Origin: Sinorhizobium fredii
GTDB lineage: Bacteria; Pseudomonadota; Alphaproteobacteria; Rhizobiales; Rhizobiaceae
Direction: 5' to 3'
NCBI RefSeq assembly: GCF_002944405.1
Contig: NZ_CP024307.1
Location: 206,501-270,500, forward strand
DNA: 64,000 nucleotides
A program made the translations under genes and the position numbers. Every line of letters starts with the position of its first letter. Position 1 is the stretch's first letter. Below are positions 55,471 to 64,000 of the stretch, one piece after another. The notes under the pieces are model-generated. The model saw only the letters and a list, made by a program, of their open reading frames with translations. It was not told where the DNA came from and ran no database searches.

Positions 55471-56502
55471 ATGCCCGAGACGAAGCGACCGCTTGTCATC
55501 AGCGCGCCGGCGCCGCGCACGCTTGAGCTGATCTTCAGCCGGCAAACGCGAGGTGAACTCGATCGACGCTATCGCATCGTCGAGGCCGATCCGGAAAACA
55601 TTGCCGGGCTCGATCACGCAACGCTTGGCGAGGTTCGCTACATCATCGGCCAGCCGCCGCTGGACGAGCGGACGCTCGAACGCATGCCGCAGCTGCGCGC
55701 CATCCTCAATGTCGAAAGCAACCTCCTCAACAACATGCCCTATGAGGTGCTTTTCCAGCGCGGCATTCACGTGGTGACGAGCGGGCAGGTGTTCGCCGAG
55801 CCGGTGGCGGAACTGGGGCTCGCCATGGCGCTCAATCTCGCCCGGGGCATCGTCGATGCCGATCTCGCCTTCCGCGAGGGACGCGAGCTCTGGGGCGGCG
55901 AAGGCAACGCTTCGGCGCGGCTCCTCTCCGGCTCCGAGATCGGCATCGTCGGCTTCGGCGATCTCGGAAGGGCGTTGAACCGGGTGCTTTCCGGTTTTCG
56001 CGCCAGGATCCGCGTCCATGATCCCTGGCTGCCCGCCTCCATTCTCACCGACGCCGGGGTTGAGCCGGCCTCGCTCGAGACGGTGCTCTCGATCAGCGAT
56101 TTCGTCTTCGTCGTCGCCGCCGTCACCAGCGAGAATGAAGGTTTTCTCGCTGCCGAAGCCTTCGCCAAGATGCGGCCCGGAGCGGCCTTCATTCTGCTCA
56201 GCCGCGCCGGCGTCGTCGACTTCGATGCGCTGATCGCCGCGGTCGAAAGCGGCCGGATCGTCGCGGCGAGCGACGTCTTCCCGGAAGAACCGCTTCCGCT
56301 CGACCATCCGGTCCGCCGGCTTCCCGGCTTCCTGCGCTCGGCGCATCGCGCCGGCGCGCTCGACCAGGCGTTCAAGAAGATGGGCGAGATGGTGCTCGAG
56401 GACATGGACTTGATGGACCGCAACCTGCCGCCGATGCGCTGCAAGCGGGCGGAACGGGAGACGGTGGTGCGGATGCGGTCCCGGCCGGTCAGCGTCAATT
56501 GA
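55471..56502 (+). CDS. D-2-hydroxyacid dehydrogenase family protein
   Basis: A 343-residue NAD-dependent dehydrogenase. The nucleotide-binding motif is GIVGFGDLGR near 162-171. The catalytic arginine is in SRAGVVD, the glutamate in FPEEPLP and the histidine in SAHRAG. The substrate could be a glycerate, a phosphoglycerate or another 2-hydroxy acid; it cannot be fixed. GGAGG lies upstream of ATG 55471. Confidence 0.87.
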   Translation: MPETKRPLVISAPAPRTLELIFSRQTRGELDRRYRIVEADPENIAGLDHATLGEVRYIIGQPPLDERTLERMPQLRAILNVESNLLNNMPYEVLFQRGIHVVTSGQVFAEPVAELGLAMALNLARGIVDADLAFREGRELWGGEGNASARLLSGSEIGIVGFGDLGRALNRVLSGFRARIRVHDPWLPASILTDAGVEPASLETVLSISDFVFVVAAVTSENEGFLAAEAFAKMRPGAAFILLSRAGVVDFDALIAAVESGRIVAASDVFPEEPLPLDHPVRRLPGFLRSAHRAGALDQAFKKMGEMVLEDMDLMDRNLPPMRCKRAERETVVRMRSRPVSVN

Positions 56503-56609
56503 CGCCGCCCTGCTGACAACGGCAACAAACGGCCCTATGCAAGCCCGCGCGATAGCGCCAAGATCAATTTTAGGTTCAGGACCTAGCCAATCCGCATAGG
56601 GGCACGGAC

Positions 56610-58568
56610 ATGCGCGGCTCTAAGGAGAACAAGCGTCTCGATACCTGGACGCTCCGGTCGCTGCTGAGCCTCGTCATGGTCGCCGTGCTCGTCGTCGTGT
56701 CCGCCACCCTCGTAGGGCTCGACTACCGCCGCGCCCGCAACGCCGCAATCGAGGATGCCGAGGCCAACATGGGCGCCTTCGTCGATCGCCTCGTGGATCG
56801 GCTCGGTATGCTTTCCGGGGACACGTCGGCGCTGGTCAGCCTCGTGGCATCTGTCGCCAACGCCTTTCTGGTACCGCCGCCGCAGCGCATGAACGACAAG
56901 GTGGCGCTGCTGCGCGAAGGCATCATCCGCTCGCCGCATATCGACGGCGTCTATGTCGGCTATCCGAGCGGCGCCTTCTTCCACGTAGTCGATCTTCGCT
57001 CGTCTGCCTGGCGGATGGCACTCGACGCGCCGCGCGGCGCGACGCTCGCGGTGCGTTCGATGGAGCGCGACGACCAGGGAAGGGGGCTTTATCGGATCCT
57101 CTTCCTCGACGAAAGCGGCCTGCAGTTTGCCGAACGCCGCGTGCCCTCGACCGCCTACGATCCGCGGACGCGCCCCTGGTACCGCGCGGCCGTCAATGGC
57201 AAGGCGCCGATGTCGGTCGGCCCCTACGAGATGGCAACGACGGGCAAGCTCGGCATGACCATTTCGCAGGCTCATCGCGGCAATCCGCAGATCGTCATCG
57301 GCGCCGACGTCGTCGTGGACACGATCACCGATTTCCTGTCTCGCGAACGGCTGACGGTCGACTCCGTGTCGCTGGTTCTCGATGCTGTCGGAAGGCCGAT
57401 CATCCATTCGGATCCGATGGCGATGAAGCGCATTCTGGCTACGAAGGACAGCACCACTCCGGTCGCGGTGCCTGAGGCCGATCCGCTCGTCGAAAGCATC
57501 CGGCGCAATCCGCCGGCCCCGGGCAAGGCGGTCCTGGTCGATGTCGGCGATCGCACCTATCTCGTCGCGGTGACGCCGATCCAATCGGCGCAGCTTCTAG
57601 CGGGCCACCGGATCGTGGTCGCGGCGCCGCTCGACGAGTTGATGGCCGCCGCCAACGAGACTCTCGTCCAGGGCCTCGCCATCTCCGGTTCGGTGGTGGT
57701 GCTTGCCGTCCTCTTCTCGCTAGTCCTCGCGCATCTGATCACCAAGTCGCTCAACCAGCTGACCGCCAGTGCCAATCGGCTGCAGGATCTCGATTTCGCA
57801 ACGCCGATCAAGGTCTCCTCGCACGTGGCGGAAATCTCGACCCTCAACAGCGCGATGAACAGGGCCCGCGATGCGATCTCCACCTTTGCGCTTTACGTGC
57901 CGCGCGAACTGGTGCGCAAGGGCATCGAATCCGGGCGGTTCGCCGGTCGCGCCGGCTGGCGCCAGGAGGTGACGGCGCTGTTCACCGACATCTACGATTT
58001 CACGACGATCAGCGAACACCACTCGCCGGAGGCGGTGGTGGCGATGCTGTCGGAATATTTCGACATCTTCAGCGAGGTGGTCGCCGCCCATGAAGGCACA
58101 ATCATCCAGTTTCTCGGCGATTCGGTCTTTGCCATGTGGAACGCGCCAGTCGCCGATCCGCACCATGCCGAACACGCCTGCCGCTGCGCGTTGGCGGTCG
58201 AAGAGCGGCTCGCCGCCTTCAACGCCAGCCAGCGGGAGAGGGGGCTGCCGGAGTTCCGTACCCGCTTCGGCCTCCATACCGGTCCGGCCGTCGTCGGCAG
58301 CGTCGGCGCCAAGGAGCGCCTGCAATATACCGCCATGGGCGACACGGTGAACGTCGCCTCGCGGCTCGAGGGCATGAACAAGGACTACGGCACCACGATT
58401 CTCGCGAGCGGCGCCGTGGTGGCGCAGTGCAGCGAGGTGATCGCCTTCCGCCCGCTCGGCCTTGCCCAGGCGAAGGGGCGAGCCACTGCTCTGGAAATCT
58501 ACGAGGTGCTGCCGACCGCCGCGAACGCCGGACAGCCACCCGGCGAAGAGGCGGGCACGGCGGCGTAG
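56610..58568 (+). CDS. Cache-HAMP class III nucleotide cyclase
   Basis: A 652-residue receptor-type cyclase. A membrane helix at about 25-45 is followed by a dCache sensor, a second helix near 350-370, HAMP, and a class III cyclase domain from about 445. The metal aspartates are D460 (FTDIYDF) and D504 (LGDSVFAMW). The residue normally Lys that recognises adenine is Gln in IIQFLGD, while GDTVN keeps the usual aspartate. The product, probably cAMP, is inferred. A bidirectional terminator follows. Confidence 0.88.
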   Translation: MRGSKENKRLDTWTLRSLLSLVMVAVLVVVSATLVGLDYRRARNAAIEDAEANMGAFVDRLVDRLGMLSGDTSALVSLVASVANAFLVPPPQRMNDKVALLREGIIRSPHIDGVYVGYPSGAFFHVVDLRSSAWRMALDAPRGATLAVRSMERDDQGRGLYRILFLDESGLQFAERRVPSTAYDPRTRPWYRAAVNGKAPMSVGPYEMATTGKLGMTISQAHRGNPQIVIGADVVVDTITDFLSRERLTVDSVSLVLDAVGRPIIHSDPMAMKRILATKDSTTPVAVPEADPLVESIRRNPPAPGKAVLVDVGDRTYLVAVTPIQSAQLLAGHRIVVAAPLDELMAAANETLVQGLAISGSVVVLAVLFSLVLAHLITKSLNQLTASANRLQDLDFATPIKVSSHVAEISTLNSAMNRARDAISTFALYVPRELVRKGIESGRFAGRAGWRQEVTALFTDIYDFTTISEHHSPEAVVAMLSEYFDIFSEVVAAHEGTIIQFLGDSVFAMWNAPVADPHHAEHACRCALAVEERLAAFNASQRERGLPEFRTRFGLHTGPAVVGSVGAKERLQYTAMGDTVNVASRLEGMNKDYGTTILASGAVVAQCSEVIAFRPLGLAQAKGRATALEIYEVLPTAANAGQPPGEEAGTAA

Positions 58569-58602
58569 GGCGTCAGCATGCCCGCTTTTGCCTTGATCGC
58601 AA

Positions 58603-58643
58603 AAATGCAAAAAGCCCGGGAATCCGGGCTTTTTCTGCATTTC
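58603..58643. terminator. Bidirectional terminator between the cyclase and tRNA-Leu genes
   Basis: An almost perfect palindrome: AAAAAGCCCGG (58609-58619) and CCGGGCTTTTT (58624-58634) around GAAT, extended by AAATGCA/TGCATTT on the outside with one unpaired base. T-runs are present in both directions, so it can end both the cyclase mRNA and the tRNA transcript. Confidence 0.9.
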
Positions 58644-58653
58644 TAAAGGGAAA

Positions 58654-58738
58654 TGGTGCCCAGAAGAGGACTCGAACCTCCACGCCTCGCGGCACAGGTA
58701 CCTGAAACCTGCGCGTCTACCAATTCCGCCATCTGGGC
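58654..58738 (-). tRNA. tRNA-Leu (anticodon CAG)
   Basis: An 85-base class II tRNA on the minus strand with encoded CCA. The acceptor arm is GCCCAGA with its complement TCTGGGC, and the anticodon stem CAGGT/ACCTG surrounds loop TTCAGGT, with anticodon CAG (plus strand 58702-58704), reading CUG. A variable arm is present. No integration remnants flank it. Confidence 0.97.
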
Positions 58739-59072
58739 GACGGACCGGCATGTAAAAGGCCGGGGGCGAAGTGTCAACAGGCATTTTGAAGTTTTCGCGT
58801 CAGGATGCGAAAAAGCGCCGGCAAGCGGCCGCTTCGGCGTAATCCGCTTTCCGCCGATCCCGACGAGCGTTCCAACGCGCCACGACAGGCAAGAATTCCA
58901 GTGACATGAGCGCCGGAGAGGCGCATGCTTCTGCGGACGACTGGACCGCGCGGAGATCCGGGCCTGAGTACGCGTGTGCGCGCCGAGAGTCATGAAATAG
59001 AACCAACCAAACAAATGTCTTCGGAGAAGGGGCAGGAACCAGAAAGCACGTCTTTCGGAAAGTGAGGAGAAA
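58739..59072. other. Gene-free stretch between tRNA-Leu and the Tyr-rich gene
   Basis: No gene, repeat or RNA family is recognised. It must contain the promoters of the tRNA (minus strand) and of the secreted protein (plus strand). AGGAG before 59073 is the ribosome-binding site of the latter. Confidence 0.5.
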
Positions 59073-59501
59073 ATGACGGGATTTCGGAATTTCGTTATGA
59101 GCTGCGCTTTGGCGGCCGCCTCCATGATCCCCCCCGCAGCGCCCGTCCAGGCCATGCCGCGTCCGGCGCTCGACATAGAGATCAAGGCGCCCGCAGGCGT
59201 CCAAACTGTCACCCACCGCGGATACTATGGTCGGGGCTATTACCCGCGCTGGCGCGGCGGCTATTACGGCGGCTGGCCGGGCTACCATCACGGCTATCGG
59301 CGAGCCGGAATCACCTTCTATTTCGGGACGGGTGGATACTATCCGCGTCACCATTACTATGGGAACCGCTATTATTACGGCACCCGCTATTACGGCCCAG
59401 GCTACTACCCCGGCTATTATCCATACCGGTATTACGGCGCTCCGTACCGCTATTATCGTCCCGGTTACTACGGCCATCGGTACTACAGATACGGCTGGTA
59501 A
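59073..59501 (+). CDS. Secreted tyrosine- and glycine-rich protein
   Basis: A 142-residue protein with a signal peptide (residues 1-27, ending PVQA). From about 49 to the end it is low-complexity: 33 tyrosines in 94 residues, mostly as YY or YYY separated by Gly, Arg, Pro and His, and only a few aliphatic residues. It is reminiscent of other rhizobial and bacterial Tyr-rich exported proteins and of matrix-forming sequences. No enzymatic motif is present; function is unknown. GAGGAG stands before the ATG. Confidence 0.75.
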   Translation: MTGFRNFVMSCALAAASMIPPAAPVQAMPRPALDIEIKAPAGVQTVTHRGYYGRGYYPRWRGGYYGGWPGYHHGYRRAGITFYFGTGGYYPRHHYYGNRYYYGTRYYGPGYYPGYYPYRYYGAPYRYYRPGYYGHRYYRYGW

Positions 59502-59606
59502 CGGCTCGCTCAAATGAGGCTCGGCGGCGGCTTTTCGCCGGGCCTGCCTGATGCCTGAAGCTGCGACGCGAGCAGACTGCCGCGTCCCGCCCCTGGGACC
59601 TGCGGC

Positions 59607-59936
59607 CTATCTTCTCCTGACGATCCCGAGCCGCGCCATGACTTCCCCCGGAATGCCGTAGCGGCGCACCGCGTCGCGGCTGTCGCGCAATCCGCAGATT
59701 TCCCGCTGGATCAGGAAGGCCCAGACGGCGTCAGCCGCCTCGTCGAGCAGCCGCTGGCGTTCCTCCGGCCGGCCCCGATCCCGGTCGAAGCCGGTAAGGG
59801 CGGCGAGCGCTTTCTCGACCTTGAGGCCATGGCGCCCCAGGGCGTCGGCGCGCTCGGCCATCAATTCGTATTCGAGGACGTTCACGCCGCTTCCGGCATC
59901 GAAACGGCTGAGCGCTTGCGGCGGACGGAATGTCAT
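59607..59936 (-). CDS. Conserved-looking protein of unknown function
   Basis: A 109-residue, mostly helical cytoplasmic protein not recognised. Features are NVLEYELMAERADALGRHG and AVWAFLIQREICGLRD, with a basic C-terminus. ATG 59936 is preferred to 59948 because GGAG lies seven bases upstream. It is convergent with the Tyr-rich gene. Confidence 0.65.
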   Translation of the reverse strand: MTFRPPQALSRFDAGSGVNVLEYELMAERADALGRHGLKVEKALAALTGFDRDRGRPEERQRLLDEAADAVWAFLIQREICGLRDSRDAVRRYGIPGEVMARLGIVRRR

Positions 59937-60245
59937 CGGCAGCTCCATCGGGACTGGCCCTCATAGGATGGACCGGCGGGAGCCCTCCGGCAAGAGCGAA
60001 GCCTTGGACGCATGATCCGGTTGGCGAGGCCATCGGAAAAAGCGCCCCCTGCCGCAGCCATGGTTAACACTTCCTAAACTTCTTCGCTCTATATTCGGTC
60101 ATCATGCCAAGTCCCATGCCAGCGGCTAGCCGCCGCGGGGCCGGCCCATCGGCCGATATGCGCATGAGGCGCCCTCTAGCAGCAAGGACGTTCGATGGCG
60201 AGCGCGGCTCCGCGATGGCGCCGCCGCACGCAATTGGAGATGAGG
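59937..60245. other. Gene-free stretch between divergent unknown genes
   Basis: No credible gene is seen. An AT-rich segment near 60060-60100 (TTAACACTTCC, TCTATATTC) is a likely promoter area for the plus-strand gene at 60246. Confidence 0.45.
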
Positions 60246-61805
60246 ATGCCGATACCTATTGGCACGATCAGGAACGCAACCACGCTCGGCGACGATCTCG
60301 TCCAGGCCGTCCGGCGGGTCCTGCCGCCTGCCGGCCAGCGCGCCGAGGCGATCCAGAAGCTGCTCGACATCCTCGGACGTCATCTCTCGGGCAAGGAGGT
60401 CCTTCCTCGCGAGGCGCTGATGCGGCTCATAGAGGATCTTGCCCGCGTCCTCAAGTTTCCGCCGCTGCCGCAGGAAGGCGGCCGCGCCTTTGTCCGGCGT
60501 CTCGTCGAACTCATGGAATCCCTGCCGCTGCCGGAGCGTCAGGCGATAGAGAGGCAGCTTGGCGGCGGCCTCGCGCGACGCCTGGCTGTCCTGACGCGAA
60601 GCGGGCCATCGGCAGGATTCGCGAACCCCACGACGCCGTTGCCGGCCGGCCACACGGGAATACGGAATTTGCCGCTGCCGCTGCCGGCCGCCCCGCACCT
60701 TGCCGTCGCCTCGATGCCCTCGCCCAACGACCTGGCGCTGCTGCAGGCGATGCTGCGGAAAACCTATGGTGCCGATGACGGTGCATCCGCCGAGCCGGTT
60801 CTGGAAGAAATGCCGCGAGAGCCCGGTGCACCGGCCCGGGCAGAGGAACCGCCGGTCCCGGCCCCAACGCCGCGATCGACGAGCAATGGCGATAGTGCTG
60901 CGCCTGCGCCTTCTGCCGTGGCCACGGAGGACGGCCTCGAGCCGGCCGAGGCGATAGAGCCGGCTTTGGCTGAGGCTTCGGAAGATGCCGCGGCTTCGAC
61001 GGACGACGTATTGCCGGCTCGTTCTGAAGGCGATGACGTGGCCGCCCAGCATCGGGCCGCCGAGTTGCCGGACGGCGGGGCGGAGCAGATTTTTGGCGAA
61101 GCGGAACCGGCCGGCGCGCAAGCGCCGACCAGGGGGTCGGAAGGATTCGAGGCGGACGGAACCTATGGGCCGACGCGCGCCAAAGGAAGCGACGCACGGG
61201 CACCGGTCCAGGCCGCGGCGCCTCCGGAAATCGTGCCGGAGTCCGCACTCGCCGATGCCGTCGATGCGCTCCTGCAAGTGAGTCTCGATCTGCCGGAAGG
61301 CGTGGCGGAGGACCGGCGAGCGCCGGCATCGGGGGAAGGCGAACGAGAAGCTGTGCGGACGCGGCCGGCGCCTGATTTGCCCGAGCGGCTGCCGGAGGCT
61401 CCGCCCCCCGGCAGTGCCGCCGAGGACGGGCAGCCCATCTCCGAACCGGTCGCTGCGGAAAAGCCGGACGCCGCCCTGCGAGGTTCGGCTGCCGTTCAAG
61501 GGCAAGCGCCGGCGGGCGAAGACGTCGCCATGCAACAGGCCGTCGCTCTCCTCGTCGAGAGCGGTCTGCCGGAGATCATCCCCTTCGCAATGGTGCCCTA
61601 TCTGCCGGCAAAGGAGGAGGCGGAAGACGAAGCCGACCGGACCGACCGCCATCCAGCCGATAAGGGCGAGGACGACAGCACCGGCAAAGACGACCGGGAA
61701 GAGGCGAGGCGAGGGCAAGATCCCGAAGGCGACGGCGACGATGCGGTCGATGCCAAGGCAAGCGACGCCTATGACCTCTACAGGAAACTCGGCGATCTCG
61801 GTTGA
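60246..61805 (+). CDS. Large acidic protein of unknown function with an ordered N-terminal domain
   Basis: A 519-residue protein that I cannot place in a family. Residues 1-115 look folded and helical (DLVQAVRRVLPPAGQRAEAI, LLDILGRHLSGKEVLPREAL). From about 120 to 440 it is Ala-, Pro-, Glu- and Asp-rich low complexity. A more ordered helix-strand patch lies near 425-450 (DVAMQQAVALLVESGLPEII), and the tail is strongly acidic with KASDAYDLYRKLGDLG at the end. There is no signal peptide or membrane span. GGAG six bases upstream selects ATG 60246 over 60195. Confidence 0.7.
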   Translation: MPIPIGTIRNATTLGDDLVQAVRRVLPPAGQRAEAIQKLLDILGRHLSGKEVLPREALMRLIEDLARVLKFPPLPQEGGRAFVRRLVELMESLPLPERQAIERQLGGGLARRLAVLTRSGPSAGFANPTTPLPAGHTGIRNLPLPLPAAPHLAVASMPSPNDLALLQAMLRKTYGADDGASAEPVLEEMPREPGAPARAEEPPVPAPTPRSTSNGDSAAPAPSAVATEDGLEPAEAIEPALAEASEDAAASTDDVLPARSEGDDVAAQHRAAELPDGGAEQIFGEAEPAGAQAPTRGSEGFEADGTYGPTRAKGSDARAPVQAAAPPEIVPESALADAVDALLQVSLDLPEGVAEDRRAPASGEGEREAVRTRPAPDLPERLPEAPPPGSAAEDGQPISEPVAAEKPDAALRGSAAVQGQAPAGEDVAMQQAVALLVESGLPEIIPFAMVPYLPAKEEAEDEADRTDRHPADKGEDDSTGKDDREEARRGQDPEGDGDDAVDAKASDAYDLYRKLGDLG

Positions 61806-61832
61806 ACGCCGAACCAAGAGCAATCGCAGCCC

Positions 61833-61867
61833 AAAAAAAGCCCGCGGAGATCGCTCTCCGCGGGCTT
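61833..61867 (-). terminator. Rho-independent terminator of rpsA
   Basis: AAGCCCGCGGAGA (61838-61850) pairs perfectly with 61855-61867 around a four-base loop; seven T residues follow on the minus strand. It lies 23 bases past the rpsA stop. On the plus strand it also follows the unknown gene ending at 61805, with a weaker T tract. Confidence 0.92.
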
Positions 61868-61889
61868 ATCATTTCCAGCCTGACAACGA

Positions 61890-63596
61890 TTACTCGTTGC
61901 TCTGACGGTTCTTCAGAGCAGCACCCAGGATGTCGCCGAGCGAGGCGCCCGAGTCGGATGAACCGAACTGAGCGACGGCTTCCTTCTCTTCCGCGATTTC
62001 CAGAGCCTTGATCGACAGCTGGATCTTGCGGTCCTTCTTGGAGAAGTTGGTGACGCGGGCGTCGACAACCTGACCGACCGAGAAGCGCTCCGGACGCTGT
62101 TCGTCGCGGTCACGCGACAGATCGGCGCGGCGGATGAACGAGGTGATGTCTTCGTGGTTGACGAGCTTCACTTCAATGCCGCCATCGTTGACGCCGATGA
62201 CTTCGGCCGAAACGACGGCGTTCTTGCGCAGTTCGCCGGAAGCAGCCGCTTCACCGACGGCGTCCTTGCCGAGCTGCTTGATGCCGAGCGAGATCCGCTC
62301 CTTCTCGACGTCGACATCGAGAACGACAGCACGGACGACATCGCCCTTGTTGTATTCCTCGATGACCTGCTCGCCCGGACGGTTCCAGTCGAGGTCTGAA
62401 AGGTGGACCATGCCGTCGACGTCGCCGTCGAGGCCGATGAACAGGCCGAATTCGGTCTTGTTCTTGACTTCGCCTTCGACTTCGGTACCAGCCGGATGGC
62501 TATGCGCGAAGGCCTGCCACGGGTTCTCGAGCGTCTGCTTGAGGCCGAGCGAGATACGGCGCTTGGTCGGATCGACTTCGAGAACGACCACGTCGACTTC
62601 CTGGCTGGTGGACAGGATCTTGCCGGGGTGAACGTTCTTCTTGGTCCAGGACATTTCGGAGATGTGGATCAGGCCTTCGATGCCCGGCTCCAGCTCGACG
62701 AACGCACCGTAGTCGGTGATGTTCGTGACCGTACCGGTGATCTTCTTGCCGACCGGGTACTTCGCACCGATACCATCCCACGGATCGGACTCGAGCTGTT
62801 TCATGCCGAGCGAGATGCGGTGGGTTTCCTGGTTGATGCGGATGATCTGAACCTTGACCTGCTGGCCGATGCTCAGGATCTCCGACGGATGGTTGACGCG
62901 GCGCCATGCCATGTCGGTGACGTGCAGCAGGCCGTCGATGCCGCCGAGGTCGACGAACGCACCGTAATCGGTGATGTTCTTGACGACGCCCTCGACAACC
63001 TGGCCTTCCTCGAGGTTCTGAACGATTTCAGAACGCTGCTCGGCGCGCGACTCTTCGAGAACCGTGCGGCGCGAAACGACGATGTTGCCGCGGCGCTTGT
63101 CCATCTTGAGGATTTCGAAGGGCTGCGGATTGTGCATCAGCGGCGTGACGTCGCGGATCGGACGGATGTCGACCTGCGAACGCGGCAGGAAGGCTACGGC
63201 GCCGTCGAGATCGACGGTGAAGCCGCCCTTGACCTGGTTGAAGATGATGCCTTCGACGCGTTCGCCGGCTTCGAACTTCACTTCCAGGCGCTGCCAGCTC
63301 TCTTCGCGGCGAGCCTTCTCGCGCGACAGAACGGCTTCGCCGAGCGCGTTTTCGATACGCTCGACATAGACCTCGACTTCGTCACCGACCTTGAGCGAGC
63401 CGTCCTTGGCCTTGGCGCCGAATTCCTTCAACGGAACGCGGCCTTCGACCTTCAGACCGACATCGACGATGGCGACGTCCTTTTCGATGGCCGTGATGAC
63501 GCCCTTGGCGACATAGCCTTCGGCGAGGTCCGTCTTGGCGAAGGACTCTTCGAGAAGTGCGGCGAAATCATCACGGGTGGGGGTGGTTGCAGACAT
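61890..63596 (-). CDS. rpsA: 30S ribosomal protein S1
   Basis: A 568-residue S1 with six S1 RNA-binding repeats. Typical repeat cores are GVVKNITDYGAFVDLGGIDG and GTVTNITDYGAFVELEPGIE. It holds mRNA on the 30S subunit. The C-terminal SLGDILGAALK is the usual alpha-proteobacterial ending. It lies downstream of cmk, the order conserved in many bacteria. Confidence 0.98.
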   Translation of the reverse strand: MSATTPTRDDFAALLEESFAKTDLAEGYVAKGVITAIEKDVAIVDVGLKVEGRVPLKEFGAKAKDGSLKVGDEVEVYVERIENALGEAVLSREKARREESWQRLEVKFEAGERVEGIIFNQVKGGFTVDLDGAVAFLPRSQVDIRPIRDVTPLMHNPQPFEILKMDKRRGNIVVSRRTVLEESRAEQRSEIVQNLEEGQVVEGVVKNITDYGAFVDLGGIDGLLHVTDMAWRRVNHPSEILSIGQQVKVQIIRINQETHRISLGMKQLESDPWDGIGAKYPVGKKITGTVTNITDYGAFVELEPGIEGLIHISEMSWTKKNVHPGKILSTSQEVDVVVLEVDPTKRRISLGLKQTLENPWQAFAHSHPAGTEVEGEVKNKTEFGLFIGLDGDVDGMVHLSDLDWNRPGEQVIEEYNKGDVVRAVVLDVDVEKERISLGIKQLGKDAVGEAAASGELRKNAVVSAEVIGVNDGGIEVKLVNHEDITSFIRRADLSRDRDEQRPERFSVGQVVDARVTNFSKKDRKIQLSIKALEIAEEKEAVAQFGSSDSGASLGDILGAALKNRQSNE

Positions 63597-63762
63597 GTAA
63601 TCTCCTGCTGCATCTCCTGGCGGAGACGCATGTGCGCCGGGGGCTAGCGTTAAAAGGGCCTGAACCCAGTCCGCCCTTCTTAAAGGGCAATCCGGCGCAT
63701 GGACGGAATTTCAGGCTTTTCGAGAAAGACGGTTTCGGCCGGAACCGGAAACAGGGCTTTCT

Positions 63763-64000
63763 TCAAATCTTCTCTTTCAGGGCAGCGTCGATCAGCGTCT
63801 TCGCCGCCTGGAATGCGGCCTCTATACCCATTTCGGACGTGTCGAGCAAGTGCGCATCCTCGGCGGGCTTCAGCGGGCTGTCGGCCCGGCCCATGTCGCG
63901 CTCGTCGCGCTTTTTGACGTCCTCGAAGATCGCCCCGTAATCGGCCGTGCCGCCGCCGGCAATGATCTCGTCATAGCGCCGCTTGGCCCGCACTTCCGGC
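63763..64000 (-). CDS. cmk: Cytidylate kinase, C-terminal part (cut by window edge)
   Basis: The last 79 codons of a gene that starts beyond base 64000. [28 protein letters not shown] and [12 protein letters not shown] are the CMP-kinase C-terminal motifs that bind the base and close the lid. It phosphorylates CMP and dCMP. Order cmk-rpsA on the same strand supports the call; 166 bases separate them. Confidence 0.95.
   Translation of the reverse strand, partial: PEVRAKRRYDEIIAGGGTADYGAIFEDVKKRDERDMGRADSPLKPAEDAHLLDTSEMGIEAAFQAAKTLIDAALKEKI

Noticed and set aside
58639..58904. Open frames across tRNA-Leu reading VPRRGLEPPRLAAQ or GIGRRAGFRYL
   Set aside because: Also tRNA-derived artefacts; they coincide with the tRNA body and have no ribosome-binding site.

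Overview
This is a GC-rich chromosomal segment from an alphaproteobacterium of the Rhizobiales, most likely Sinorhizobium (Ensifer). The assignment rests on an exoD homologue, a membrane-anchored cytochrome c of the CycM type next to kdsB and pheA, rhizobial-style DnaX and NusA-operon layouts, and several copies of two-hairpin intergenic repeats that resemble the Rhizobium RIME elements. No database was searched. Almost everything is conserved core genome. I see no prophage, integrase, insertion sequence, CRISPR array or replication origin.

Layout. 1-8.9 kb: a cut-off ROK kinase overlapping an amidase, an EI24-type membrane protein, slyX, an orphan BMP-family binding protein, msrA, tRNA-Ser(GGA), an ABC-F ATPase, an SRAP (YedK-type) protein, an SRPBCC protein and a BON protein. 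9-17.5 kb: an AEC transporter, ilvE, cycM, kdsB, pheA, a DUF1127 small protein, a glyoxalase-like gene broken by an in-frame amber codon, a WYL regulator, nudC and a HIT protein. 17.6-22.2 kb: SRP RNA, dnaX, ybaB, recR and a lytic transglycosylase whose signal-peptide region contains an in-frame palindromic repeat. 22.4-25 kb: a repeat, an NTF2-like protein and an MFS exporter.

25-37.2 kb is the translation and RNA core: rimP-nusA-ylxR-infB, then rbfA-truB, an HWE-family histidine kinase, rpsO and pnp. 37.3-43 kb: an RsmC-like methyltransferase, a cyclopropane fatty acid synthase, tandem repeats, and efp with epmA and epmB, which modify EF-P. 43-50 kb: an OmpA-type lipoprotein, exoD, a possible acetyl-polyamine cluster (deacetylase, GNAT, XRE-cupin regulator), an MFS transporter and lepA. 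50-54.3 kb is the most repeat-rich part. It has a small GIY-YIG gene enclosed by inverted copies of a palindrome that recurs across the window, followed by GNAT, maltose-acetyltransferase-like, GFA, DoxX, Rdx and YqaA-type genes. 54.3-64 kb: a short RNase D, a secreted small protein, a D-2-hydroxyacid dehydrogenase, a Cache-HAMP nucleotide cyclase, tRNA-Leu(CAG), a tyrosine-rich secreted protein, two unknown proteins, rpsA and the 3' end of cmk.

The strongest leads are: the REP-like palindrome family and its GIY-YIG-bearing member, with one compensated stem change; the in-frame palindrome in the transglycosylase gene; the amber-interrupted VOC gene; and a leader with a terminator-like hairpin upstream of rimP.
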